Positions 16,893 through 24,243 of a stretch of DNA of 36,232 nucleotides are shown here, one piece after another (positions within the stretch are counted from its first letter, which is position 1; every line of letters starts with the position of its first letter). The stretch is taken from the NCBI GenBank assembly GCA_019748065.1, contig JAIEQB010000069.1, positions 1 through 36,232 on the forward strand, in the 5' to 3' direction. Both the position numbers and the translations under genes were made by a program. Origin of the DNA: Alphaproteobacteria bacterium (lineage in GTDB: Bacteria; Pseudomonadota; Alphaproteobacteria; UBA9655). Under the pieces are notes generated by a model. That model saw nothing but the letters and a program-made list of their open reading frames with translations, had not been told where the DNA came from and ran no database searches.

Positions 16893-17128
16893 AATTAACT
16901 TTTTTATGTTTTGCCATGATGGTTTACCCTAGTTATTTATCATTAACAAGCATGAATTTTACATGAGTTTCCCCAAAAAATAGGAACTGATGTTTGTGTA
17001 TGTAAGGCGTTAATTTAGAAGTCATTGCAATATAAGAAATAACTTTTGAAATAAAAATTTCATTTTTCCATATTATTAAATTCTTTTTATTTGCATTATA
17101 AGCAAAATCCTATGGGAGGAAAAATTCC

Positions 17129-17419
17129 CTAGGGATTTGCTTTGAAAATAGTTTTTAAACGCTCCACCGTGATGTAAAATGTTGTTCCCCTAGAACATAA
17201 AGAGGAAGAATTTTGTTTCTCCGGATTTACATGAGCTTGCGGAGATAGACCACCTGGCCTTCCAAACTTAAGCAAAAACCCCGAAGGTATCTCTTCTCCT
17301 CTTATTTTTAGCACTTTGGAAGGTCTGTCTTTCTCATCTTCCTCATCTTCCCCTCCTCCAAAACTAGCAGTGGAAAAAGCAAAAATGGTTAAAAAAGAAT
17401 AAAGAATATATTTTTTCAT
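17129..17419 (-). CDS. Small secreted protein of unknown function
   Basis: 96 aa with a signal peptide (MKKYILYSFLTIFAFSTASF G), then an acidic GGEDEEDEKDRPS stretch, a central GFLLKFGRPGGLSPQAHVNP segment and a single Cys. GAGAGGTCTC precedes the ATG. No family was recognised. It is 73 bases beyond the APH-type kinase gene on the same strand, so it could be the last gene of that operon or independent. Confidence 0.55.
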   Translation of the reverse strand: MKKYILYSFLTIFAFSTASFGGGEDEEDEKDRPSKVLKIRGEEIPSGFLLKFGRPGGLSPQAHVNPEKQNSSSLCSRGTTFYITVERLKTIFKANP

Positions 17420-17492
17420 GAGACCTCTCAGAGTGGTTATTTCTTATTTTAAAAGCTTTTTTTAAGATCTGTAAAGAAGAAGTATAAAATTT

Positions 17493-18410
17493 TCAATGCT
17501 GCCCTCTAGACTGATCAATGGCAGAAACCACTTCAATTTCGAACGCAGGAAGTATCCCATAATCCTCAAAAGTCCAGGCTATGGAGAGAACAGTCCGACA
17601 GTAAGCCCAAGCCTTAATTCTCTTCGGATCGAAAGGAAGCTCTTCTGCAAGTATTTTGAGCCGCCTTTCGACAATTTGTGAAATAGACTTTTCTTTAGGG
17701 AAACAATCACAAGGATTATAAATCATTGCACCGGCTTCAAACACTGGATCTCCAACATAGCCATGGGGATCGATCACCTTCCATGTCGCTCCACTGGAAA
17801 GAACGTTATCATGATGCAAGTCACCGTGGAGGATAACATCTTTGGTTCGATCAGTAGTTAACTCATGAAACAATGATTCTGCCTTTGATAACATCTTGTC
17901 GTCCAAATGATCTTTTAATGAAGAAAGACTTCCTGCAAGTTCAGAGATGTGGGGAAATTCGGGCTTTTTTTGTTTATTGGACTGCAAATCCCTTATTGTA
18001 TGGCAAAGAATTCTTGTTGCAGAGTCATCCTGACCTGCTTTAACTAACGTTTTGAGAGAGTTTCCTGGCTCAAGACATTCCATCAGATAGGCGTGATGTT
18101 CCTTATCATACCAATAGATTTTTGGCACCCCCCTAAAATACTCCAGCCATCGAACTTCAGTGGCAATGTTTTCACACCTTAACCCCATCTTAATAATGGC
18201 AGGTTCGCCAGTGGGTATCAGCTCTACCAAACCAACAAAATTATAAGTGAGATCTGGCATTACCTTCAGAAAGCGAAAATTCCATTTTGCTGAGAGCTGA
18301 GTCAAATGGGAGGGCAAATTATTAATCCAGATCTTCCCTTCTTCCCCATAAAGATCCAGAATGTTAGAAACGAAAGTCGAATTTAAATTTTGGGAGATTA
18401 TTTGCATCAT
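17493..18410 (-). CDS. APH-fold small-molecule kinase (streptomycin 6-kinase/hydroxyurea kinase-like)
   Basis: 305 aa. The catalytic loop ILHGDLHHDNVL (His near 195, Asp, Asn) and the following VIDPHGYVGDPVFEAGAMIY resemble the Mg-binding motif of the APH(6)/StrB-hydroxyurea kinase family (usually 'IDP-G--GDP-FE-A'). The N-terminal lobe contains GEPAIIKMG with the ATP-binding Lys. The second ATG (18407) has better spacing to AAGGA. It lies 24 bases after the Nudix gene in a run led by a TPP riboswitch. The fold also includes thiamine kinase and choline kinase, so the substrate could be an antibiotic or a vitamin. The sequence alone does not decide. Confidence 0.75.
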   Translation of the reverse strand: MMQIISQNLNSTFVSNILDLYGEEGKIWINNLPSHLTQLSAKWNFRFLKVMPDLTYNFVGLVELIPTGEPAIIKMGLRCENIATEVRWLEYFRGVPKIYWYDKEHHAYLMECLEPGNSLKTLVKAGQDDSATRILCHTIRDLQSNKQKKPEFPHISELAGSLSSLKDHLDDKMLSKAESLFHELTTDRTKDVILHGDLHHDNVLSSGATWKVIDPHGYVGDPVFEAGAMIYNPCDCFPKEKSISQIVERRLKILAEELPFDPKRIKAWAYCRTVLSIAWTFEDYGILPAFEIEVVSAIDQSRGQH

Positions 18411-18424
18411 CAGATCCTTAGATT

Positions 18425-18451
18425 AAATTTTGTTTTAGGATAAATCAAGGT
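18425..18451. repeat. Short sequence shared with 28085-28110 (3' ends of two unrelated genes), copy A
   Basis: GTTTTAGGATAAATCA occurs here and at 28092-28107, with similar flanks (ATTAA-TT before, GGTT after). In both places it covers the stop codon and last three codons (Asp-Leu-Ser) of minus-strand genes of different families. Confidence 0.6.
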
Positions 18452-18902
18452 TGGGTTTCTGGTCAGCAAGCCATTGAGGAAGAATGTTCTTTAGAGACGC
18501 AGGTCTAAAATCTATATCACAAATCTCTTTAAGGGGAATCCAGCGAAAAGCAACATGCTCTTCTTTTTGAGAAATTGGAATAAGCCCGTCCACTTCTTTC
18601 AAATTAACTTTAAAAATGAGATTAATCTCGTGAGTATGGCAACAGACTTCGTCCCCAGGAAAACTCCAACTGTGTTCAAGGATTCCTAAAAAGCGTTCTA
18701 TGTATGAATCAAATCCTGTTTCTTCATAAATTTCACGTAAAACAGCTGCCTCTGCAGATTCATTAAGTTCAATGTGTCCTCCCGGTAAATAATAAAACGC
18801 AACGTTAAGCTCATAATAATGTTTCGGTTCTTTCCGTGGATCATAAGCAAGCAAGAGATGACCATCTTGAATAATAACCGCCCGAGAGAGAAGATGATAC
18901 AT
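18435..18902 (-). CDS. Nudix hydrolase
   Basis: 155 aa. A complete Nudix box (G-x5-E-x7-R-E-U-x-E-E-x-G-U) spans residues 42-64: GGHIELNESAEAAVLREIYE ETGF. Such enzymes cleave nucleoside diphosphates linked to another moiety, and some dephosphorylate thiamine-pathway pyrophosphates. The ATG at 18902 follows GTGAGGTGTTG and starts 7 bases beyond the thiN stop codon. An upstream ATG at 18932 would overlap thiN. Close packing indicates cotranscription with thiN and the APH-type kinase. The C-terminal tail (NLDLS) and following DNA are shared with the unrelated APH gene at 28095. Confidence 0.85.
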   Translation of the reverse strand: MYHLLSRAVIIQDGHLLLAYDPRKEPKHYYELNVAFYYLPGGHIELNESAEAAVLREIYEETGFDSYIERFLGILEHSWSFPGDEVCCHTHEINLIFKVNLKEVDGLIPISQKEEHVAFRWIPLKEICDIDFRPASLKNILPQWLADQKPNLDLS

Positions 18903-18909
18903 CAACACC

Positions 18910-19518
18910 TCACTTTTGCAGAAAAAATTCATGGGCTAAGAATAAAACCTGCCCTTCGAGAACTTGGATGGATACTTTTGTACTTTTTGAGCGATTGAGA
19001 CAGGAATTAAACCCCGGGAAATATAATTTTTGTCCCGTTAAATCCCATTCTAATCCTTGGGTTACAACGCAGGCCTGTGGTAAACCCAACATGGAAACTT
19101 TTGTATGGATGGGCAATATCACCTGGGTTTGAGGGTTTGAGAAAACCGCACCATAAAGAGGAGGTGCATATAAAAGATTACCCTGAGAATTTAACATAAA
19201 TATACTAACATTATTTAAAATATGATCTAAATCTCCTCCACTGCTGCCTAAAATGATGCTGGGTAATAGTCCATCTTGATCAAGATATTCCATTGATTTT
19301 TCAAAATCGCACCGGCTTTGATCTTGGATATGAAGGGAATTAAAGTTCAGAGAAGGGTCAACGCTGTCTAAATCTCCAATAACGATGTGTGGAGTAATTC
19401 CTAATGCGTACAATTGGTTGGCTGCACCATCCGCCGCAATAACGGGCAAATTCATTTTTTGAAAAAAATCTTTTTGAGGAAGCTCTCCGCTCAGACATAA
19501 AATTGATTTATAAGTCAT
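18910..19518 (-). CDS. thiN: Thiamine pyrophosphokinase
   Basis: Cytoplasmic enzyme that turns thiamine and ATP into thiamine diphosphate and AMP, the last step when thiamine is salvaged. About 202 aa. Motifs: VIAADGAANQLYALGITPHI VIGDLDSVD (the Asp cluster for Mg-ATP), DFEKSMEYL and LGSSGGDLDH. The ATG at 19518 overlaps the TGA of the preceding transporter gene (ATGA), which implies translational coupling. Longer in-frame starts would overlap most of that gene. Expression therefore falls under the TPP riboswitch upstream. Confidence 0.92.
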   Translation of the reverse strand: MTYKSILCLSGELPQKDFFQKMNLPVIAADGAANQLYALGITPHIVIGDLDSVDPSLNFNSLHIQDQSRCDFEKSMEYLDQDGLLPSIILGSSGGDLDHILNNVSIFMLNSQGNLLYAPPLYGAVFSNPQTQVILPIHTKVSMLGLPQACVVTQGLEWDLTGQKLYFPGFNSCLNRSKSTKVSIQVLEGQVLFLAHEFFLQK

Positions 19519-19778
19519 CTTTGGAAATACATTTTTTGATACAACAGAACACCACATGCACACAAACAAGCGACATTGGTTAGAAGGACATAAGTAGATC
19601 CCATTAGCCCCCCATAAGCCACCCACGCCAAAGAACAGACAAAAAAGTTAAGTAACATCAAAGCAGACAAATCTTGAACTGATTTGGTTTTTTGATTTTT
19701 ATAAATTTGGGGTAAAAAACCCACCACGGACGTGGCAGACGCAATCATTCCAATAAGGTCTATATAGCTTAAGCTCAC
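19515..19778 (-). CDS. SemiSWEET/PQ-loop half transporter, candidate thiamine importer
   Basis: 87 aa, three transmembrane helices. FLPQIYKNQKTKSVQDLSAL contains the Pro-Gln turn and the KTKSVQDLS signature of SemiSWEET (MtN3) half transporters, which work as homodimers. The start is GTG at 19778. The ATG two bases upstream runs straight into a stop. GGAGGG, 4-5 nt before it, is the last conserved strand of a TPP riboswitch. Known SemiSWEETs carry sugars, but the riboswitch and the 4-nt overlap with thiN point to thiamine or a precursor as substrate. Its fold is related to PnuC/PnuT vitamin transporters, which are longer. Confidence 0.85.
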   Translation of the reverse strand: MSLSYIDLIGMIASATSVVGFLPQIYKNQKTKSVQDLSALMLLNFFVCSLAWVAYGGLMGSTYVLLTNVACLCACGVLLYQKMYFQR

Positions 19779-19780
19779 AT

Positions 19781-19856
19781 TTCCCTCCGCTAGTTCAAAC
19801 TAGATCAGGTTCCAAGGGTTGGAAATGAATCCTCTCAGCCAAAATGGCACCCCTAA
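19781..19856 (-). promoter_or_regulatory. TPP riboswitch (THI element)
   Basis: On the minus strand the conserved pieces appear in order: AGGGGTGCC, GGCTGAGA, ACCCTTGGAACCTGATCTAG, a short stem CTAGTT-TG-AACTAG and GCGGAGGGAA. This is the full thiamine-diphosphate aptamer. The final GGAGGG is also the Shine-Dalgarno sequence of the transporter gene, so ligand binding should hide it and shut off translation. There is no room for a separate terminator. It controls the transporter and, by coupling, thiN. Confidence 0.95.
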
Positions 19857-19932
19857 CGATCATAAGCATTTTAGTTGTAAAGATAGGAATGTGTCAAATC
19901 TAATTTAAATCATACAAAATCAAAAAAACTTC

Positions 19933-19963
19933 TTGACCCTAACCTTACGTCATATCCTAGCTT
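19933..19963 (+). promoter_or_regulatory. MerR-type promoter with 19-bp spacer
   Basis: TTGACC (19933-19938) and TAGCTT (19958-19963) are 19 bases apart, the stretched spacing that MerR proteins correct by twisting DNA. An imperfect dyad (CCTAACCT ... AGCTTAGG) fills the spacer and the -10. The regulator gene starts 20 bases downstream, so it is probably self-regulated. Confidence 0.75.
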
Positions 19964-19983
19964 AGGTAAACAAGGAGAATACG

Positions 19984-20931
19984 ATGACCCAGTGGTATGT
20001 AAAAGAATTGAGTAAACTAACAAAAGTCTCGGTGCGAACACTGCACCATTATGACAGAATTGGCTTGCTTAAGCCTTCCATAAGGCTCGAAAACAATTAT
20101 CGTGTTTACTCTGAAGCGGATTTATTGAAACTACAACAGATCCTCGCCTTAAAGTTCTTTGGCTTTGAGTTGTCGCGTATCAAAACACTCATGCTGGAAG
20201 AGATCAATATTTTTGATCATTTCCGCGCTCAGCAACAATTTCTTGAGCAGCAAATAAGCTCTTTGAAGGCTGCAAACCAAACTCTTGAGGCGATTCTCTG
20301 TGAAAGTCACTCTAATAAATCCGTTCCGTGGAAAACTATACTTAAACTGATAGAGGATTATCAAATGACAAAAGAAATAAAGTACGCATGGGTCACGAAG
20401 GCCCTTAACCCCGCTGAACTCAAAGAATATGCACGCTTTGAACAAGGTCTAGAAACCCGATTTACCCAAGAAGAATCAGAAGTTTTTCATCAAAGTTGGC
20501 TTGAGTTAGTCAAAGAGGTTGAGGCCAATTTAGATAAAGATCCCACCAGTAATCTAGGCATCGAACTTGGCAGGCGCTGCATGGATTGGGTGAATACTGT
20601 ATTTCCTAAAGAGCAGGCAGATTTACGAGAAACCCTTTGGGAAAAGGGTTTTAAAGGCGGCCATACAGATGTACCTCCTCAAGTTGTCACATGGCTGGAT
20701 AAGGCTGTGGATGCCTATTATAGGGGACGCATCTATTCCACTCTCGCTCAAGTCGAAGTGCAACCTTCTGATATCGTCTTAAAACAATGGAATGAGCTCC
20801 TTGAGGATATGTATGGCAATGTGCAAACACCAAAAATACAAACTCTAAAAAATGAGCTTTATGAAGCCATTCAAAAAGATGACAAAATCAGTCCAGCAGC
20901 TAAAAACTGGCTGAAGAAGCATTTAAAATAA
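19984..20931 (+). CDS. MerR-family regulator with TipAS-like ligand domain
   Basis: 315 aa. The N-terminal winged helix reads YVKELSKLTKVSVRTLHHYD RIGLLKP followed by NNYRVYSEADLLKLQQI, a canonical MerR domain, then a dimerisation helix (about 75-105). The C-terminal ~170 residues (FHQSWLELVKEVEANLDKDP, GRRCMDWVNTVF) resemble the TipAS antibiotic-recognition domain. AAGGAGAA lies 5-8 nt before the ATG. It probably senses a drug-like compound and activates its own promoter. No obvious target gene lies next to it, since the next gene downstream is convergent. Confidence 0.88.
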   Translation: MTQWYVKELSKLTKVSVRTLHHYDRIGLLKPSIRLENNYRVYSEADLLKLQQILALKFFGFELSRIKTLMLEEINIFDHFRAQQQFLEQQISSLKAANQTLEAILCESHSNKSVPWKTILKLIEDYQMTKEIKYAWVTKALNPAELKEYARFEQGLETRFTQEESEVFHQSWLELVKEVEANLDKDPTSNLGIELGRRCMDWVNTVFPKEQADLRETLWEKGFKGGHTDVPPQVVTWLDKAVDAYYRGRIYSTLAQVEVQPSDIVLKQWNELLEDMYGNVQTPKIQTLKNELYEAIQKDDKISPAAKNWLKKHLK

Positions 20932-20944
20932 CCAAAACTTTTAC

Positions 20945-20982
20945 CTTTCAAGTTCCGGGGGCACTCTCATGGAACTTGAAAG
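20945..20982. terminator. 12-bp perfect hairpin between convergent genes
   Basis: CTTTCAAGTTCC (20945-20956) pairs perfectly with GGAACTTGAAAG (20971-20982) around a 14-nt loop. A competing pairing exists between GGGCACT (20959-20965) and AGTGCCC (20994-21000), which is followed by TTCTCTTT. One or both may terminate the regulator transcript or that of the convergent membrane-protein gene. Confidence 0.55.
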
Positions 20983-21033
20983 CTTTGAACTTTAGTGCCC
21001 TTCTCTTTGTCCCAGGGTAAGACTTAACCACAT

Positions 21034-23172
21034 TTATAAACCCTCTTGCGTAAGATTATATATCTGTTCAATGGTGCTTTGATCCGCTTTGTGGATGAAT
21101 TTTTTTGCTTGTCCGATGAGATTATTTAACCATTCTCTTTTTTGAGACGTAGTTCTTACATATACCGTTGTTGTTACAGTGCTAATAAGCCTATCATATC
21201 TATCATGGAAAAATTTATAGAACGAGCTCAACTCTGAAGGAAGCGTTGCTAGTGCAACGACGGATCTCACATAAAGAGGACAATCACTCATCACCTTAAA
21301 AATAATTGCAGGACCCGGAATTGAGAAAAAAGCTGCACTCACAAAAGAAAGTGTATTTGTCGTCCATCTGGCAGGCCAAAAAGCCATTTTTCTAGAACAG
21401 ATATCACGAAGGCCTAAAAAAGTCTCTTTTTGCACATACCATTCACCAGTAGCCCTCGAGACAACATCAAATGCTGCTGCGCCAAAACTCAAGAAAAGAG
21501 CCAAAGCAGGATCAACACCCATAAACATTAAAACCGTAGTTATTGCCCAACTCGTAATAAAAAAACGACCTGGGGTAGCAGCACCATGGTCAAAGGTAGA
21601 CAAATTTTCAAATAGGTTTCTTGCTCCTGTCTTTCCTTTCTTCTTGTCAATGTCCGTAATAAGCTTTGCCATCCCAGACACTTGAAGATTTCCAATCTCC
21701 TCCACAATTGGCTGCAAAGATGCGTGCTGAACAAGGTGTTCATTAAGCCCTTCTTGAATACCCTCAAATACTGGAGCATGCGAGAGCTTAACCAAAAGTG
21801 CACTAAAAGCAGAAATATGTTCCTTAGAATCCCCATCTTCAGCCAAATTCTTTTTTCTCAATTCCTCTTGAATAAGGGTATAAAGTTTCTCAACAAGCTT
21901 ATCACTGGCTTCAGCATTTACGCACCTCTCCAATGTCTTAAGACGCTCCCTTAAAATTTGTTTCTTTTCTTTAACCATAGGTAAAGGTTCAGTCGCTTGT
22001 TGATGAGAAAAAACCTCATAGAAATCCATACTTTCATTGTACGTTTTGACAAGATAGAAAATCAAAAGAGGACCTAAAAAAGTATTTCGATATTCGGGAA
22101 ATGGTGTTTCTGCATCCCACCAAAGGAGCCCCATAGGCAAGGCACGAAAGAGTGCGCTCACTCCTGAAAAAATCCTAGAGAGAAGCTTTGTGGGGATACG
22201 AATATAATGACAACATCTTTGATTCGATGTTTCTATTTCAACAACATCTGTTTTTTGAATGTGAGGTCCTTTATCTCCCTCCTTACCGGTATCAAAGCCG
22301 TTTTTATCGAAAATTGCGTTGCCAATGTCATTCATAAGTTCGCCGATTTGCATCATACAAGGAAGAGTTGTAATAGAAATGATGCCATAAACAAGGACAT
22401 CGGAAGCTACGCCACCAACAGGAATAAAGTTGAGGACATTCTCTCCTAAATACATGACAAGTGGACTAATGCCCCAAGGCGCTAAACCTCCTTCAATGAG
22501 CCCTAGCACAATTAACGCTATTCTTTTTTTAGATATTAGGTGATTAAAAAACTTCTCATCAAGTTCACTTAAGAAATAAGCCGTGTCCGTCCAGGGAGTA
22601 AGCTGCATCGATGAAGGATCCTCCTCATCATCGAGACTAGGATTTTCGGCTTTAGATGGATCGTAAATTACAAGTGCTGTTTCATAAACAATATCTTCAC
22701 GAACAAGAGCAACGTTTTTTGGGTTAGCTCTAAGATTTTCAAGAAGTCGATTAATCTGCCTTCTTTCTGGCTTATTAGGATCTATATTAAGAATAGGAAT
22801 GTCTCGAGAGAAATTTGGATCTTGTTGACGACTTGAACTTCTCCTCCTCCTCGAAACAATAGGTCCGTCATCTTCTGAGGAGCTGCCTTCGCCTATTCTG
22901 AGGACAGCCGTGTTTGGATTCTCTAATAGAGGCCCTACACCTGTCCTTCTGCCTGTGCCTGTTGTGACGACATTCAAACGTGGCGCCTGGGCCCGTCCTG
23001 TGCCTCCAGAAGTCTCATCTCTTCTGTTCTTGAGGAGCTGAATTTTTACCTCAGAGTCCGAGTGTGAGTCTGAGTCTGAATCATTCATTGCCTCGCAAAA
23101 GTTGTTAAGAAGAATCAGTGTAAAAAAAGAAAGAAAAAAGAGGTTTTTAATAGAAAGCTTTAAAAAATTCAT
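21034..23172 (-). CDS. Large multi-pass membrane protein of unknown function
   Basis: 712 aa. The N-terminus is a signal peptide or first membrane segment (LFFLSFFTLILLNNFCEA), followed by a soluble stretch with SDSDSHSDSE and RRRRSSSR. Two hydrophobic blocks follow. The first is at about residues 215-280 (IALIVLGLIEGGLAPWGIS and beyond). The second is at about 545-660 (FFITSWAITTVLMFMGVDPA, then LSFVSAAFFSIPGPAIIFKV). Between them sits a 150-residue charged helical domain with four Cys. I recognise no family and no enzyme motif. The lack of similarity and the low-complexity N-terminus fit an accessory or lineage-specific surface protein. Confidence 0.65.
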   Translation of the reverse strand: MNFLKLSIKNLFFLSFFTLILLNNFCEAMNDSDSDSHSDSEVKIQLLKNRRDETSGGTGRAQAPRLNVVTTGTGRRTGVGPLLENPNTAVLRIGEGSSSEDDGPIVSRRRRSSSRQQDPNFSRDIPILNIDPNKPERRQINRLLENLRANPKNVALVREDIVYETALVIYDPSKAENPSLDDEEDPSSMQLTPWTDTAYFLSELDEKFFNHLISKKRIALIVLGLIEGGLAPWGISPLVMYLGENVLNFIPVGGVASDVLVYGIISITTLPCMMQIGELMNDIGNAIFDKNGFDTGKEGDKGPHIQKTDVVEIETSNQRCCHYIRIPTKLLSRIFSGVSALFRALPMGLLWWDAETPFPEYRNTFLGPLLIFYLVKTYNESMDFYEVFSHQQATEPLPMVKEKKQILRERLKTLERCVNAEASDKLVEKLYTLIQEELRKKNLAEDGDSKEHISAFSALLVKLSHAPVFEGIQEGLNEHLVQHASLQPIVEEIGNLQVSGMAKLITDIDKKKGKTGARNLFENLSTFDHGAATPGRFFITSWAITTVLMFMGVDPALALFLSFGAAAFDVVSRATGEWYVQKETFLGLRDICSRKMAFWPARWTTNTLSFVSAAFFSIPGPAIIFKVMSDCPLYVRSVVALATLPSELSSFYKFFHDRYDRLISTVTTTVYVRTTSQKREWLNNLIGQAKKFIHKADQSTIEQIYNLTQEGL

Positions 23173-23362
23173 GGATTTATCTTCCCTTTTTGTAATTAAA
23201 GGGATGTATGCTTCTATGATCGATCCCCTTATTCTTATATCATTTCCTAACTATACATATTTTTACACGATTGTTAACTAATTTTTAACCATAAAACTTT
23301 AAAATTATACTAAGAAAAAAAAAGTAAATATGGATGGAAAAAAGTAAAATGGAGGAAAAAAG

Positions 23363-23539
23363 ATGAAAATAGGATATGTATTTATAATAATGACGTCATT
23401 TATTTTCGCAACAACACAACTTTTACACGCCAGAAGTCATCACGAGGGACATCATTGGCACGTGAATCAAAAGAGTCTAGCAGAAGATGTTGCCAGATCA
23501 AATGGATGCAAAGCAACAGATCCACGTTGCTCTGGATGA
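23363..23539 (+). CDS. 58-aa secreted His-rich peptide
   Basis: A short gene with a very strong ribosome binding site (GGAGGAAAAAAG directly before the ATG). It encodes MKIGYVFIIMTSFIFATTQL LHA, a signal peptide, and a ~35-residue mature part beginning RSHHEGHHWHVNQK and ending CKATDPRCSG. The five His in eight residues could bind a metal ion, and the two Cys (7 apart) could form a disulfide. A bidirectional hairpin terminator follows at 23576. No family was recognised. Confidence 0.6.
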   Translation: MKIGYVFIIMTSFIFATTQLLHARSHHEGHHWHVNQKSLAEDVARSNGCKATDPRCSG

Positions 23540-23575
23540 GCCTAAATCTGAAGAGCTACTTTCGCTGAGCGTCAT

Positions 23576-23615
23576 AAAACCCTGGCCGACTCCCATAGAA
23601 GTCGGCTAGAGTTTT
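23576..23615. terminator. Bidirectional rho-independent terminator
   Basis: AAAACCCTGGCCGACT pairs with AGTCGGCTAGAGTTTT (16 positions, one mismatch and one G-T pair) around an 8-base loop. The flanking A and T runs allow termination of both the small plus-strand gene and the convergent acetyltransferase gene. Confidence 0.85.
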
Positions 23616-23640
23616 AAGATATCTGCCTAGCACTAAAGGA

Positions 23641-24240
23641 TTATGTCTTAAATAAATAACAAACTTCTGAGAAGTTTTCATCACCGATGGTTATCCACAT
23701 CTCACCGATAGATTTGCCACCTTCCTTTTCGTAAAATTGCTTTGCACAAAGGTTATCGGCTAATGCCCAAACCACAAACGACTCCAGCTCTTTCCGACTG
23801 AACCAGAGACGGCACTGGGTAAATAGGGCCTTTCCAAGGCCTTTTCTTTTGTGTTCTTCCAAAAGGTAAATGGCATAGATTTCCCCCATTTTTGTCTCTG
23901 TATCTTCAAAAAACTCACGACGAGATTCAGAACGTAGGGAGCCAAAACCAACAAAACCAATTATTTTTTCTTCAAATACTACCACTAACTGCTGCGTATT
24001 TTTTGATTGCAAAATTTCCTTCCACGAAGAAAGGCGTTTCTCATAGCTTATATTATCCAGAAAGTCTTGATCAATAATACCCGCGTAGCTCGTTTTCCAG
24101 GAATTAACATGAACAAAGGCGATACCTTCAGCATCGGATTCAGTAGCGCGACGAATATGATAAGGATATGTTTCGGTCATTGAGATTTCAGCAATTTTAT
24201 CTCCGGGGCTTAGTTTGTTGGGTTTTATGAGCTCGTTCAT
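23641..24240 (-). CDS. GNAT-family N-acetyltransferase with a foreign N-terminal segment
   Basis: 199 aa. From residue 27 the sequence is a normal GNAT: HIRRATESDAEGIAFVHVNS W, IGFVGFG, then the acetyl-CoA site YLLEEHKRKGLGKALF (consensus R/Q-x-x-G-x-G/A) and a C-terminal LADNLCAKQFYEKEGGKSIG. The first 20 residues (NELIKPNKLSPGDKIAEIS) look instead like the start of an LD-carboxypeptidase (S66) family protein. The enzyme proper would begin at MTETYP (24180), but only the outer ATG has a purine-rich site (TAGGGA). It starts 3 bases after the LysE gene stop. The substrate is unknown. Confidence 0.85.
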   Translation of the reverse strand: MNELIKPNKLSPGDKIAEISMTETYPYHIRRATESDAEGIAFVHVNSWKTSYAGIIDQDFLDNISYEKRLSSWKEILQSKNTQQLVVVFEEKIIGFVGFGSLRSESRREFFEDTETKMGEIYAIYLLEEHKRKGLGKALFTQCRLWFSRKELESFVVWALADNLCAKQFYEKEGGKSIGEMWITIGDENFSEVCYLFKT

Positions 24241-24243
24241 TCC

